Source: GCA-2720865 sp047630275 (lineage in GTDB: Bacteria > Bdellovibrionota > Bacteriovoracia > Bacteriovoracales > Bacteriovoracaceae). Taken from it: a DNA stretch of 64,000 nt. The stretch spans positions 186,001 through 250,000 of the forward strand of contig JBLHVN010000001.1 in NCBI GenBank assembly GCA_047630275.1. Reading direction: 5' to 3'. The notes under the pieces are model-generated. The model had not been told where the DNA came from. It ran no database searches and saw only the letters and a program-made list of their open reading frames with translations. Both the position numbers and the translations under genes were made by a program. Below, piece by piece: positions 41,316 through 49,202 of the stretch (position 1 is its first letter; each line of letters begins with the position of its first letter).

Positions 41316-41344
41316 AGGCCCCTCTTCGGAGGGGCTTTTTTTTT
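41316..41344 (+). terminator. Intrinsic terminator of the porin-like gene
   Basis: GCCCCTC, loop TTCG, GAGGGGC and nine T. It lies immediately before the stop of the convergent gene. Confidence 0.92.
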
Positions 41345-41345
41345 G

Positions 41346-43118
41346 TTAAAATTGCTTAAGGATAGATTGGATTTTCTTATTGCTTGGATCAAGATTGCTC
41401 GCCTCTTTTAGCTTGGAGATGCCCTTCTCTTTAAAACCTAGCTCCATGTAGAGTCTAGCTAGGTTCATCTTAGTGTTTATATTGAGAGGGTCAATTCTTT
41501 CTGCCCTTTCAAAAAGATCGATTGAATTGTTTTTAAAGCCTCTTTTTACTTCAGATTCTGCTTTTAAGATTAATATTTGAGAATTATTTGGAGCCCTTTC
41601 TAAAATCTTATCAAATTGACTGTTCGCTTCTTGAAACATTTGATTTCTCATAAGCCAGGTACCGTATAGGTCTAAGAACCTGGGGCGATGAGAACTAAGA
41701 TCCTCGAATTTATTAAACTCATTTAGGATTAATTTTGAAAAAATCTTTTTGTCAGATGCCGAGATGGTCTCATTAGTAATAAAAGAATTGAACTGTGAGC
41801 TTAGGTCTATAAGAGCTCCTTGGGGATCAATAAGCTTGAACTTAGTTTCATAGAAATCTCTCCAGTAAGGCCTATAGTTTTTAGAACTCTTGAGGGCTAC
41901 TTTAGAATCATGAAGCGCTTTGTTCTGATTTATTTGAAGGAGGGTTATCGCCCCCAACCCTAGGAAAGCTAAAGACTTTAATCCTTGAGTTACCTTTATA
42001 GGTGGAGATAACTGATCATCACTATTAGAAAAAATAAAATAGCTGATTATAAGTACTACTAAGGAATCAATATAAACTGGCTGGACTAAAAGGTAAGCTC
42101 CAATAAAAAAACTATAACTAATCCAAAAAAACTTATCTTTCTTTTCTTTTAATTCCTTGTAAAAGAAGAAGAGGGCCATGATGAAAAGTGAGAAGCCAAT
42201 TATTCCTAGTTCACTTAGGATATTTAGAGGTAAAGAGTGTGCATTATCTATCCATTGAAATTTAGCCCCTAGAGATCCTGGGTAATTACTCCAAAATCCA
42301 TCGTAGAGTCCATGAAACCCCCAGCCCATGAAGGGCTTATCTAGAAAACTCTCATAAGCTCCGGACCAAATCTTTAAGCGATAGAATTTTTGGGTCCTTA
42401 ATAAAAGAGAGCTAAAAAAGCTGCTATCGATTAAGAAATGATAGGCGCAAAAAGTAAGTAAGCTAGCAGAGCCAGCAATCAAAATCTTCTTTAGGTACTC
42501 TCTTTTTTCTAAAAGAGTATAGATCAAAACTGAGGCCACTAGTCCTATTAGTCCGATTCGAGAGCCAGTAAGAAATTGAGCAAGTATAAGCTGAGCCCCT
42601 AGGGCATAGTTAAGAGGATTTGATTTAAAAGGGCGTGACCTAAGTAAAAGAAGAAAGGCGCATCCTAGGATAAGGGCCGTCGCATTTGAATTTCCTGTAA
42701 ACAAAAATGAAGGAGAACCTTTAATAAAGATGAAGTGAACTGAGGTGACGAGTCCAATTAGGGAGGCTAAAAATAAAAAAGCCTTTTGAAGGAGCTCTTT
42801 AGAGGCCTCGTCTACTCTATGAGTGAAAAGAAAAGCTAGGATTGAAAAGTATAGAATCAATCCGGCTCCTCTCCAGTACTGACCGGTCCAAGAAAGGAGT
42901 GGATCAGTGGCCCATGAAGAGGAGAGGGTTGCCCAAAGTAAGAGAGAGCTTAGAGCTAATAAGAATTTATTTACATAAAGAACTTCTTTAAAGTTGATCA
43001 AGAATCCAATAGTGATCAAAATCTGTAGGTATAAGACTTTTGAATAAACGATAGTAGAGAATAGATCCGCTCCTATGAGCGGACAAATAAGGAGTCCAAG
43101 AGGCCATAATTTTTTCAT
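41346..43118 (-). CDS. O-antigen ligase/polymerase (WaaL/Wzy_C) family membrane protein with C-terminal TPR domain
   Basis: 590 residues. Residues ~1-395 form about eleven membrane segments with the O-antigen ligase signature: LLWATLSSSWATDPL, FTGNSNATALILG, FLTGSRIGLIGLV, and the large periplasmic loop KPFMGWGFHGLYDGFW ... WIDNAHSLPLNILSELGIIG, where the N-A-H-(S/N) motif is typical. The C-terminal ~120 residues are tetratricopeptide-like repeats (ILERAPNNSQILILKAESEV, FERAERIDPLNINTKMNLAR). Such fused proteins ligate or polymerise surface glycans, or glycosylate proteins. No good Shine-Dalgarno precedes the ATG; the sequence there is pyrimidine-rich. Lies 68 bases after hemH. Confidence 0.85.
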   Translation of the reverse strand: MKKLWPLGLLICPLIGADLFSTIVYSKVLYLQILITIGFLINFKEVLYVNKFLLALSSLLLWATLSSSWATDPLLSWTGQYWRGAGLILYFSILAFLFTHRVDEASKELLQKAFLFLASLIGLVTSVHFIFIKGSPSFLFTGNSNATALILGCAFLLLLRSRPFKSNPLNYALGAQLILAQFLTGSRIGLIGLVASVLIYTLLEKREYLKKILIAGSASLLTFCAYHFLIDSSFFSSLLLRTQKFYRLKIWSGAYESFLDKPFMGWGFHGLYDGFWSNYPGSLGAKFQWIDNAHSLPLNILSELGIIGFSLFIMALFFFYKELKEKKDKFFWISYSFFIGAYLLVQPVYIDSLVVLIISYFIFSNSDDQLSPPIKVTQGLKSLAFLGLGAITLLQINQNKALHDSKVALKSSKNYRPYWRDFYETKFKLIDPQGALIDLSSQFNSFITNETISASDKKIFSKLILNEFNKFEDLSSHRPRFLDLYGTWLMRNQMFQEANSQFDKILERAPNNSQILILKAESEVKRGFKNNSIDLFERAERIDPLNINTKMNLARLYMELGFKEKGISKLKEASNLDPSNKKIQSILKQF

Positions 43119-43132
43119 GGAGGAGGGGTATC

Positions 43133-43180
43133 ATGAGAGTAGGACTTTCGGAACCACCGACTTATTGTGCTTTGCAGTAG
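43133..43180 (+). CDS. Possible 15-codon micro-ORF with a very strong ribosome-binding site
   Basis: GGAGGAGGGG is followed after four bases by ATG and 15 codons (MRVGLSEPPTYCALQ) ending in TAG. It lies between hemH and the ligase gene, on the opposite strand to both. The ribosome site is striking, but no promoter is evident and the same bases are simply the complement of the pyrimidine-rich stretch before the ligase ATG. Speculative. Confidence 0.2.
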   Translation: MRVGLSEPPTYCALQ

Positions 43181-43186
43181 CTAAGC

Positions 43187-44185
43187 TTAAGTATTTAAAA
43201 ATTCGCTTAGGTTTTTTATAAAAACATCTGAATCGTTCATACAGGGGATAAATTTTAGATCAAACTCAGTGTTATTGCCTTCAAAATCCTCTTTAAGCTC
43301 AATTCCAAGTTCTTCAAGTGTTTCTAAGCAGTCAGCTATAAACGACGGGCTAAGGACGGCCAGCTTACGCACACCCTTGGTTTTAAGATCCTCAATGACT
43401 AAGTCAGTATATGGCTTGATCCAGGGACGTTTTCCTAATCGTGATTGAAATGAAGTCATGAACTTTTCTTTTGGAAGGCCAAGTTCTTTGGCAACCAGAT
43501 CCGTTGTTTTGTAGCACTGGGCCCTATAGCAATCAGTGATAAGGATTGAATCTTTACAGTCCTTTGGGGAGTCTAGGTTGCACTCAGCGCACTTTGAAGG
43601 CAGATGGTGAACGGGGATTCCGTGATAGCTAAAAAGAATAAAGTCTTTTTCATCAATATTAACCTCGCTTTTGATCTTGGTGGCAAGGCTACGGATATAA
43701 AAGTCTTTATCGTAGAAGGGTTTGATGATGTTGATCTTTGATTCAATCTTTAACTTCTTTGAGGCTTTTTTAACGGCATCAAGGGCCGTTGTAATACTAG
43801 ACTTTGTATCGTGAGGGTAAAGAGGAAGAATATCAATCAATTCATAGTCTTTTAACTTTGTAAGCTGGGACAAAATTGAAGGCTCTCCGTATCTCATAGC
43901 ATAGGAGACATCGTACTGATCGAGGGCCTTATCTAGTTTTTCTGAAATATTTTCTGTGTGAACTAAAAGAGGGGAGCCTTCTTTTAGCCAGACTCTTTTA
44001 TATTTTTCTGCACTATCAAACTTTCTTTTAGGGACGATGAGGGCCCTAACGAGAAACTGTCTAAAGATATAAGGAAGATCGATGACATACTTATCTGTTA
44101 AGAACTCAGTTAAATATTCACCTACATCACTTGGGTCTGTTGATCTTGGAGTTCCTAAGTTTATGAGCAAGAGTGCTTTTTTCAT
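43187..44185 (-). CDS. hemH: Ferrochelatase
   Basis: 332 residues. HemH inserts ferrous iron into protoporphyrin IX, the last step of protohaem synthesis. Conserved parts are LLLINLGTPRSTDPSDV at the start, IDILPLYPHDTKSSI, FILFSYHGIPVHHLP with the catalytic His188, and FQSRLGKRPWIKPYTD. Between residues 199 and 224 there are five cysteines (199, 202, 210, 219, 224), more than a plain ferrochelatase needs; internal Cys clusters in some bacterial enzymes hold a [2Fe-2S] centre, so that is possible here. Overlaps the upstream oxidase gene by four bases (ATGA); last haem gene of the operon. Confidence 0.95.
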   Translation of the reverse strand: MKKALLLINLGTPRSTDPSDVGEYLTEFLTDKYVIDLPYIFRQFLVRALIVPKRKFDSAEKYKRVWLKEGSPLLVHTENISEKLDKALDQYDVSYAMRYGEPSILSQLTKLKDYELIDILPLYPHDTKSSITTALDAVKKASKKLKIESKINIIKPFYDKDFYIRSLATKIKSEVNIDEKDFILFSYHGIPVHHLPSKCAECNLDSPKDCKDSILITDCYRAQCYKTTDLVAKELGLPKEKFMTSFQSRLGKRPWIKPYTDLVIEDLKTKGVRKLAVLSPSFIADCLETLEELGIELKEDFEGNNTEFDLKFIPCMNDSDVFIKNLSEFLNT

Positions 44186-45351
44186 ATGAGTTCCTGAGCC
44201 ATTTTTATGGAGAGTAGTTTGTTTTGTTCTATAATTCCAGAAAGACCGAGATTGCCTAAGTAATTTCCAGTTAGATAGGCAGGCTTTGGTAAGGCGAACT
44301 CTCTTGAGAGAAATAATTCTAGCTCAGGACCGTAAAGAGGAAAGGCCTTTGGCCAGTGATTAACTTGAAGATCTATAGGACTTTGATCAGTTTTAAAAAC
44401 CTTTTCTCGGTCTTTTAAGATTGCTTCAAGTAGTTTCTCATTTGAGAGCTCTGTTTTATCGCTTAAGATCCAAGTTTCGGAATATCCTTTATTGGTTCTT
44501 CCTTCAAACATACTTGTATTAAAAAGAACTCCTTGAGAATTCATTTTTTCATCTTCTGGAAAAAGAGTTCCAAAGCCTTCAAGAGGTGGGCTTCCATCAA
44601 AGAAAAGAGTAACTGAACTCATATTCTTTAAAGGAATTTGCGGGAGGTCAACCTTAAGGTCCCTTGCTTGTTGATAGGAAGTAGCGATGACAAATGGATT
44701 CTTTAGGGAGCTTAGGTCATTTATCTGGGAATTGTAGTGAAAGTGAACATGATTCTTTATCAAATACCCTTCAAGGGCACTGATGAAGTTTCCCATGCCT
44801 CCAATAAAATTAACAGGGCCTTTGGATTTCTTCTTTTTATCTTTAGAAAATATCTTTCTTAATACCAGAGTGGCCGAGAGGTTCTGTGAAGAATCAGCAT
44901 AGATTCCAGTCATGGCTGGAGAGACTAACTTTTTGGTCACTTCATTATTAAAGACTCTATCAGACCAAGAACTTAGGCTTTCACTCTTTTGTGGCGCTAT
45001 CTTTTTCTTATTGAATATTAGATTAAAGATGCCTTTGAATAAAAAAAGTAGATCCAGTGGCTTTAGAGGAATCCTTCTTGGAGAATGATTTACTGAAATA
45101 TACTTCTTTCGAGATTTTTTATTAGGCAATAAATAATCGATCTTAATATCTTTGATGATCTCTTCAAGATCTGTTGTTAGAAGAATACTAGTCGCAGCTG
45201 TTTCCACTAAGCCTCTATTGGTCTTGATCGTTTGAATAAGTCCACCGGGACCTGGTTTTGTTTCAAAGATTTCAACTTGAAAGCCTCTCTTTAATAAAAA
45301 ATAGGCCAAGCTTAGTCCCGAGAAACCAGCCCCGATAATAGATACCTTCAT
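44182..45351 (-). CDS. hemG: FAD-dependent protoporphyrinogen oxidase (HemY/HemG-type PPOX)
   Basis: 389 residues, rather short for the family (usually ~450). It oxidises protoporphyrinogen IX to protoporphyrin IX with FAD and oxygen (also called HemY or PgoX). The FAD-binding motif is VSIIGAGFSGLSLAYFLLKR, with Glu in VEIFETKPGPGG, and the C-terminal FAD contact is AYLTGNYLGNLGLSGIIEQ. The middle is divergent, with SPAMTGIYADSSQNLSA matching the P-x-x-x-G-I-x-x-G-D type segment. ATGA overlaps with hemN upstream and hemH downstream enforce coupling. An oxygen-dependent step combined with the oxygen-independent HemN is notable. Confidence 0.9.
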   Translation of the reverse strand: MKVSIIGAGFSGLSLAYFLLKRGFQVEIFETKPGPGGLIQTIKTNRGLVETAATSILLTTDLEEIIKDIKIDYLLPNKKSRKKYISVNHSPRRIPLKPLDLLFLFKGIFNLIFNKKKIAPQKSESLSSWSDRVFNNEVTKKLVSPAMTGIYADSSQNLSATLVLRKIFSKDKKKKSKGPVNFIGGMGNFISALEGYLIKNHVHFHYNSQINDLSSLKNPFVIATSYQQARDLKVDLPQIPLKNMSSVTLFFDGSPPLEGFGTLFPEDEKMNSQGVLFNTSMFEGRTNKGYSETWILSDKTELSNEKLLEAILKDREKVFKTDQSPIDLQVNHWPKAFPLYGPELELFLSREFALPKPAYLTGNYLGNLGLSGIIEQNKLLSIKMAQELI

Positions 45352-46694
45352 AAAGACTGCGAAAAGATCTTTGTTTCAGGTTTCTTAGTCAGCATCCTCT
45401 TATCTAAGGTCATGCAGATATTGCGAATAAAGGGACGTCCTAGTTCTGAAACCGATAGTTTTCCATCCTTTAAGCTGCATAACTTATCTTCGATAAGTGG
45501 CTCTAACCTAAGCGCCATAGGACTTAGGATTTCCTCTGGAATATTTAGCTCAAAATTAGTCATGAGCTCTAAGATAAGCTTGCGGTGATAAAGGTCTTCT
45601 TCAGTGTGAATATGACCACGAAGGGTAGGGATATCACTCTGACTAACCTTCTCTTTGTAGAGGTTAAGTACCTTTTCATTTTGGTGAAAACAGTCTTTTG
45701 ATTCAGATATTGAACTTACACCGAGCCCCAAGAGAACATCTGTTTGATAGGGAGTGTATCCCATGAAGTTTCTATGGAGAGTCTTATCATCTACGCCAAT
45801 AGAGAGTTCATCTGATGGTAGGGCAAAGTGATCCATTCCAATTTCATGATAACCAGCACCTAGTAACATCTCCCGTGCCACTTCATAGAGCGCTCGTTTT
45901 TCAGCGCCGACAGGAAGTTGATCGTCGGTGAATTTTCTTTGAGCGGGCTTGATCCACGGAACTCTAGCGAAGCTATAAAGAGCGATGCGGTCTGGTCTTA
46001 ATTCGATAGTAAGTTTAGTCGTCTGAGTCATCTCTTCAATTCCCTGACAAGGGAGTCCATAGATGAGATCGAAGTTTACAGAGTCATAAGCGAGCTCTCT
46101 AGCGGCGTCAGTAATCTCTTTTGTTTGCTCAAAGCTTTGCACTCTATTGACTAGCTCTTGAACCTTTAAAGTAAAGTCTTGAACTCCAAGGGAGATCCTG
46201 TTGAAGCCAAGTTCAGCGAGGACTTCAAGTTGTCGTCTATTAGTCTTTCTAGGGTCAACTTCTAAGGATCCTTCAAAGTTCTCTTTATCGTAATTAACTT
46301 TTGAAAGAATAGGTTCAAGCATTCTCTTAAGGTTTTCGGCGCTTAGGAAAGTGGGAGTGCCGCCACCTAGGTGGAGCTGTCTTAAGGGTTTGTCTAATAA
46401 TTCAGGGACAGATGCGATATAGGTTTCCCATTCTTTGATGACACTATCGACGTAATCACCTTCTAAATCATGATTCTTTGTGATGGTTGTATTACAGCCA
46501 CAAAAAGTACAAAGGCTTTCACAAAAAGGAACATGAATATAAAGAGACCAAGAGGAATCTCCCTCTAAACTTGAGCTTAGGCTTTGAATCCACTTACTCT
46601 TACTTGGAGTTTCATCCCAGTAAGGAACCGTAGGATAGCTAGTGTAGCGGGGGGCAGGAATATCATATTTGGCCAGAAGTTCTGAACTAAGCAT
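45348..46694 (-). CDS. hemN: Oxygen-independent coproporphyrinogen III dehydrogenase
   Basis: 448 residues, normal length. This radical-SAM enzyme decarboxylates two propionates of coproporphyrinogen III. The cluster motif is VPFCESLCTFCGC with Cys58, Cys62, Cys65 (C-x3-C-x2-C) plus the adjacent Cys67 typical of true HemN. Also visible: YTSYPTVPYWDE at the N-terminus (family hallmark), LGGGTPTFLSAENL, LGVQDFTLKVQELVNR, and the HemN domain end. Overlaps hemE by eight bases upstream and the oxidase gene by four bases downstream. Confidence 0.96.
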   Translation of the reverse strand: MLSSELLAKYDIPAPRYTSYPTVPYWDETPSKSKWIQSLSSSLEGDSSWSLYIHVPFCESLCTFCGCNTTITKNHDLEGDYVDSVIKEWETYIASVPELLDKPLRQLHLGGGTPTFLSAENLKRMLEPILSKVNYDKENFEGSLEVDPRKTNRRQLEVLAELGFNRISLGVQDFTLKVQELVNRVQSFEQTKEITDAARELAYDSVNFDLIYGLPCQGIEEMTQTTKLTIELRPDRIALYSFARVPWIKPAQRKFTDDQLPVGAEKRALYEVAREMLLGAGYHEIGMDHFALPSDELSIGVDDKTLHRNFMGYTPYQTDVLLGLGVSSISESKDCFHQNEKVLNLYKEKVSQSDIPTLRGHIHTEEDLYHRKLILELMTNFELNIPEEILSPMALRLEPLIEDKLCSLKDGKLSVSELGRPFIRNICMTLDKRMLTKKPETKIFSQSL

Positions 46695-47709
46695 TAAATT
46701 CCTCTCTTATTGAGTTGATCAGAAGCCTGATGTTTGACTCTGGGGTTTTTGGAAGCACGCCATGACCTAGACCACTTATCCATCCTTTTCTTTCGGTGGG
46801 AGTTAATTCTTTTAGTGGTTCTAAGTAAGAAGCTAAGTACTTCTTAAAGTTTGTTTCGTCGGCAAAGAGAAGAGTTTGATCAAAGTTTCCTTGAACAAAA
46901 CCAGAACGATCTTCTTCAAGAAGAAGCTCCTTCATACTAAAGCGGTGATCATAACCAAGTCCTGCTAATGGTAAGTGTTTAAGGAGGTTGGCCTGATGAT
47001 GAGTGGTCTCTTTAGCGTAGTAACCAACCTTACCTGGGTTGGCCTTAGCTAATTTTTCAATGGCCGGAACTACGAAAGATTGAAAGTGCGAGGTTGATAA
47101 AGAGCCAGCAGATGTATCAAAGATCATGACGACTTCAGCGCCACTTAATAGTTGTTCTTTAATGCAATTATTAAGAAGAGGAAGAAGGACCTCTGAGAAT
47201 TTGATAAAAAGATCCGTGTTCATCTTTGAATCAATCATATGACCTTTATGAGAGCATTCAACGGCGTAAGTGAAGAGGGTCCAAGGACCACCTATAAAGC
47301 CAATAAGAGACTTATCTTTAGGGAGTAGTTCTCTTGTTGCTTTTACTGCATCTTTTTGAAAACTGAGAAATGAACTTGCTTCATCTAGGCTTTTTAAATT
47401 GCCGAGAAAGGTATCATCTAATCTTGGGCTAAGGATTGGTCCCGGTGAATACTCTAAGTCAAAACCGAGAGCTTCAAGAGGGTAGAGGATATCATTAAAA
47501 TAAATAGAAGCGTCAAAATCAAAATCTCTAATTGGCCCAAGGGCAGTCTCAGCAGCGAGCTCGGGATTCTTACATAGTTGCTCAAAGGTATATTTCTTTT
47601 TTAGCTCTTGATAATGAGAATGATACCTCCCTGCTTGGCGCATAAACCAAATTGGTGGGCAGTCTTGTTCAATTCCTTTTAATGCATTTTGAAATCTTAA
47701 ATTACTCAT
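46687..47709 (-). CDS. hemE: Uroporphyrinogen decarboxylase
   Basis: 340 residues from ATG 47709, where GGAG lies seven bases upstream; an in-frame ATG 33 bases earlier would add residues not found in the family. It decarboxylates four acetate arms of uroporphyrinogen III. Signature 1 PPIWFMRQAGRYHSHYQELK-like segment (residues ~18-37) and signature 2 GFIGGPWTLFTYAVE (~136-150) are present, with the FDTSAGSLS active-site loop. It begins eight bases inside the end of the response regulator gene, so the two-component genes and hemE are translated as a coupled unit. Confidence 0.96.
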   Translation of the reverse strand: MSNLRFQNALKGIEQDCPPIWFMRQAGRYHSHYQELKKKYTFEQLCKNPELAAETALGPIRDFDFDASIYFNDILYPLEALGFDLEYSPGPILSPRLDDTFLGNLKSLDEASSFLSFQKDAVKATRELLPKDKSLIGFIGGPWTLFTYAVECSHKGHMIDSKMNTDLFIKFSEVLLPLLNNCIKEQLLSGAEVVMIFDTSAGSLSTSHFQSFVVPAIEKLAKANPGKVGYYAKETTHHQANLLKHLPLAGLGYDHRFSMKELLLEEDRSGFVQGNFDQTLLFADETNFKKYLASYLEPLKELTPTERKGWISGLGHGVLPKTPESNIRLLINSIREEFNA

Positions 47710-48373
47710 CGATAGGCTCCTGAATCCATTGATAACCGACACCCCTTACTGATTTAATGTAGAGAGTGGCGCTCTTTCCTAAGAACTGTCTTATCCTAAG
47801 GATTGAATTATCTACTGTTCTATTTGTAGGGAAAGAATCACTTCCCCAGTATTTATCTAAAAGTTCTTCTCTTGATACGACGTTTGGGTATGAAGCTATG
47901 AGAAAGGTTAGGACTGAAAAGTCTCTAACAGAGGGATAGAAGGACTGTCCTTCTTGCTCAACCGTCATGGCTTCAAGATTGATCTTAAAGTCTTTAAAGT
48001 TATACTCACTCTTATCTAGCTTTGGTTTTTCACCAACTGTCTTTTGGATTCTTATAATAAGCTCTTTAAAATGAAAGGGCTTAGGTATGTACTCATTGGC
48101 ACCAAGTTCATAGCCTCTAAGTCTATTCTCAGCACTATTAAGAGCGGTTAAGAAGATGACGGGAAAGCGACCTTGTAGTTCTTCAGCAAGTTCAAAGCCA
48201 GAACCGTCAGGAAGACCAACATCTAAGATAAGAAGGTCAAACTCTACCGAGTTTACTAGTTCTTTGGCGGCAAAAAGAGTTTCAGCCCAATCAACCTGAA
48301 AGCCTTCCTTTGTTAGTCTATCAGAAATAGCCTCACCTAGAGAGGAATCATCTTCCAATAATAGGAGCCTCAT
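47702..48373 (-). CDS. OmpR-family response regulator embedded in the haem operon
   Basis: 223 residues from ATG 48373, one base after the kinase stop; an upstream in-frame ATG (48400) would start inside the kinase gene. The receiver domain (1-115) has the acidic pair Asp8/Asp9, phosphoacceptor Asp51 in LILDVGLPDGSG, Thr76 in FLTALNS and Lys98 in YIPKPFHF. The C-terminal winged helix (125-220) shows SVRDFSVLTFLIASYPNVV, TVDNSILRIRQFLG (recognition helix) and IKSVRGVGYQW. A DNA-binding transcription factor controlling the haem genes is the natural inference. The hemE start overlaps its stop by eight bases. Confidence 0.93.
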   Translation of the reverse strand: MRLLLLEDDSSLGEAISDRLTKEGFQVDWAETLFAAKELVNSVEFDLLILDVGLPDGSGFELAEELQGRFPVIFLTALNSAENRLRGYELGANEYIPKPFHFKELIIRIQKTVGEKPKLDKSEYNFKDFKINLEAMTVEQEGQSFYPSVRDFSVLTFLIASYPNVVSREELLDKYWGSDSFPTNRTVDNSILRIRQFLGKSATLYIKSVRGVGYQWIQEPIDE

Positions 48374-48374
48374 C

Positions 48375-49202
48375 TTATTCACTAGGAAACTCCAGTTCAA
48401 CTTTTAGAGTTTCGTCACTTGAAAGAGAAAAGGCGACTTTACCACCTAAAGATTCGCTAAGGGTTTTTACTAAATATAGCCCAATTCCGGATCTACTTTT
48501 ATGTTGATGGCGGTAGAAAAGCTCACCAAGCCTTGGGAGTTCACCTTTGAAGGGCTCTCCTAGGTTAGTCACAATGACGAGGCCATTAGTCCCAAGCTCA
48601 AAGGTAATTTCACGGGCTTTGGCATGAATGATAGCATTTTGAATAAGGTTTTTTATAATAACATCAATCATTCTGCGGTCTGCTCGAATGATTGATTCAC
48701 CTTTGATGGAGATCTTAATATTCATCCATCCCTCAGAGAGACCTTCTAAGTACTCACGCAGGTTGATGGACTCCATGAATATTTGTCTATTCTTTGGCTC
48801 AGAAAAAATAAGAGAATTCTCTAGCTGAAGCTCTAATCTAATAGTATCGCTTACTATCTTTGAAGCATCTAGAGCTTCGTCTTTTCCTTCTAAATCTTCG
48901 CTTAATCCTTCTGCTCTAATCCTTAAGGATGCCATATAGGTTTTTAACTCATGATTGGCTGAGGCGAAGAATTGATTTAATTGAAAGTTTCGTTTTCTTT
49001 CTTCTAAGATATAATAAATGAGAGCAATCCCACCACTTGCAATAAAAACAATTAATGTTAGCCCTTCACCTATAATCATAGATCTCTTAGCCGTACTGTA
49101 TTGAAGGCCAAGGGCCAACCACCAACTCGCTAAGGAAACTGTAAATAGTAACCAGATCATTGCCGAGACAATCTTCCAGTCTATAAGTTTATTTTTCTTC
49201 AT
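48375..49202 (-). CDS. Sensor histidine kinase, intramembrane-sensing type, embedded in the haem operon
   Basis: 275 residues. Two membrane segments (~11-33 and ~42-66) are joined by only about eight residues, as in intramembrane-sensing kinases, so there is no periplasmic sensor domain and no HAMP. The dimerisation helix carries FFASANHELKTYMASLR with phosphoacceptor His84. The ATPase domain has MIDVIIKNLIQNAIIHAKAR (N-box, ~residues 185-204) and SGIGLYLVKTLSESLGG (G-box). The start lies 14 bases inside the end of hemL. Partner of the response regulator that follows; the sensed signal, perhaps membrane or porphyrin status, is unknown. Confidence 0.9.
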   Translation of the reverse strand: MKKNKLIDWKIVSAMIWLLFTVSLASWWLALGLQYSTAKRSMIIGEGLTLIVFIASGGIALIYYILEERKRNFQLNQFFASANHELKTYMASLRIRAEGLSEDLEGKDEALDASKIVSDTIRLELQLENSLIFSEPKNRQIFMESINLREYLEGLSEGWMNIKISIKGESIIRADRRMIDVIIKNLIQNAIIHAKAREITFELGTNGLVIVTNLGEPFKGELPRLGELFYRHQHKSRSGIGLYLVKTLSESLGGKVAFSLSSDETLKVELEFPSE

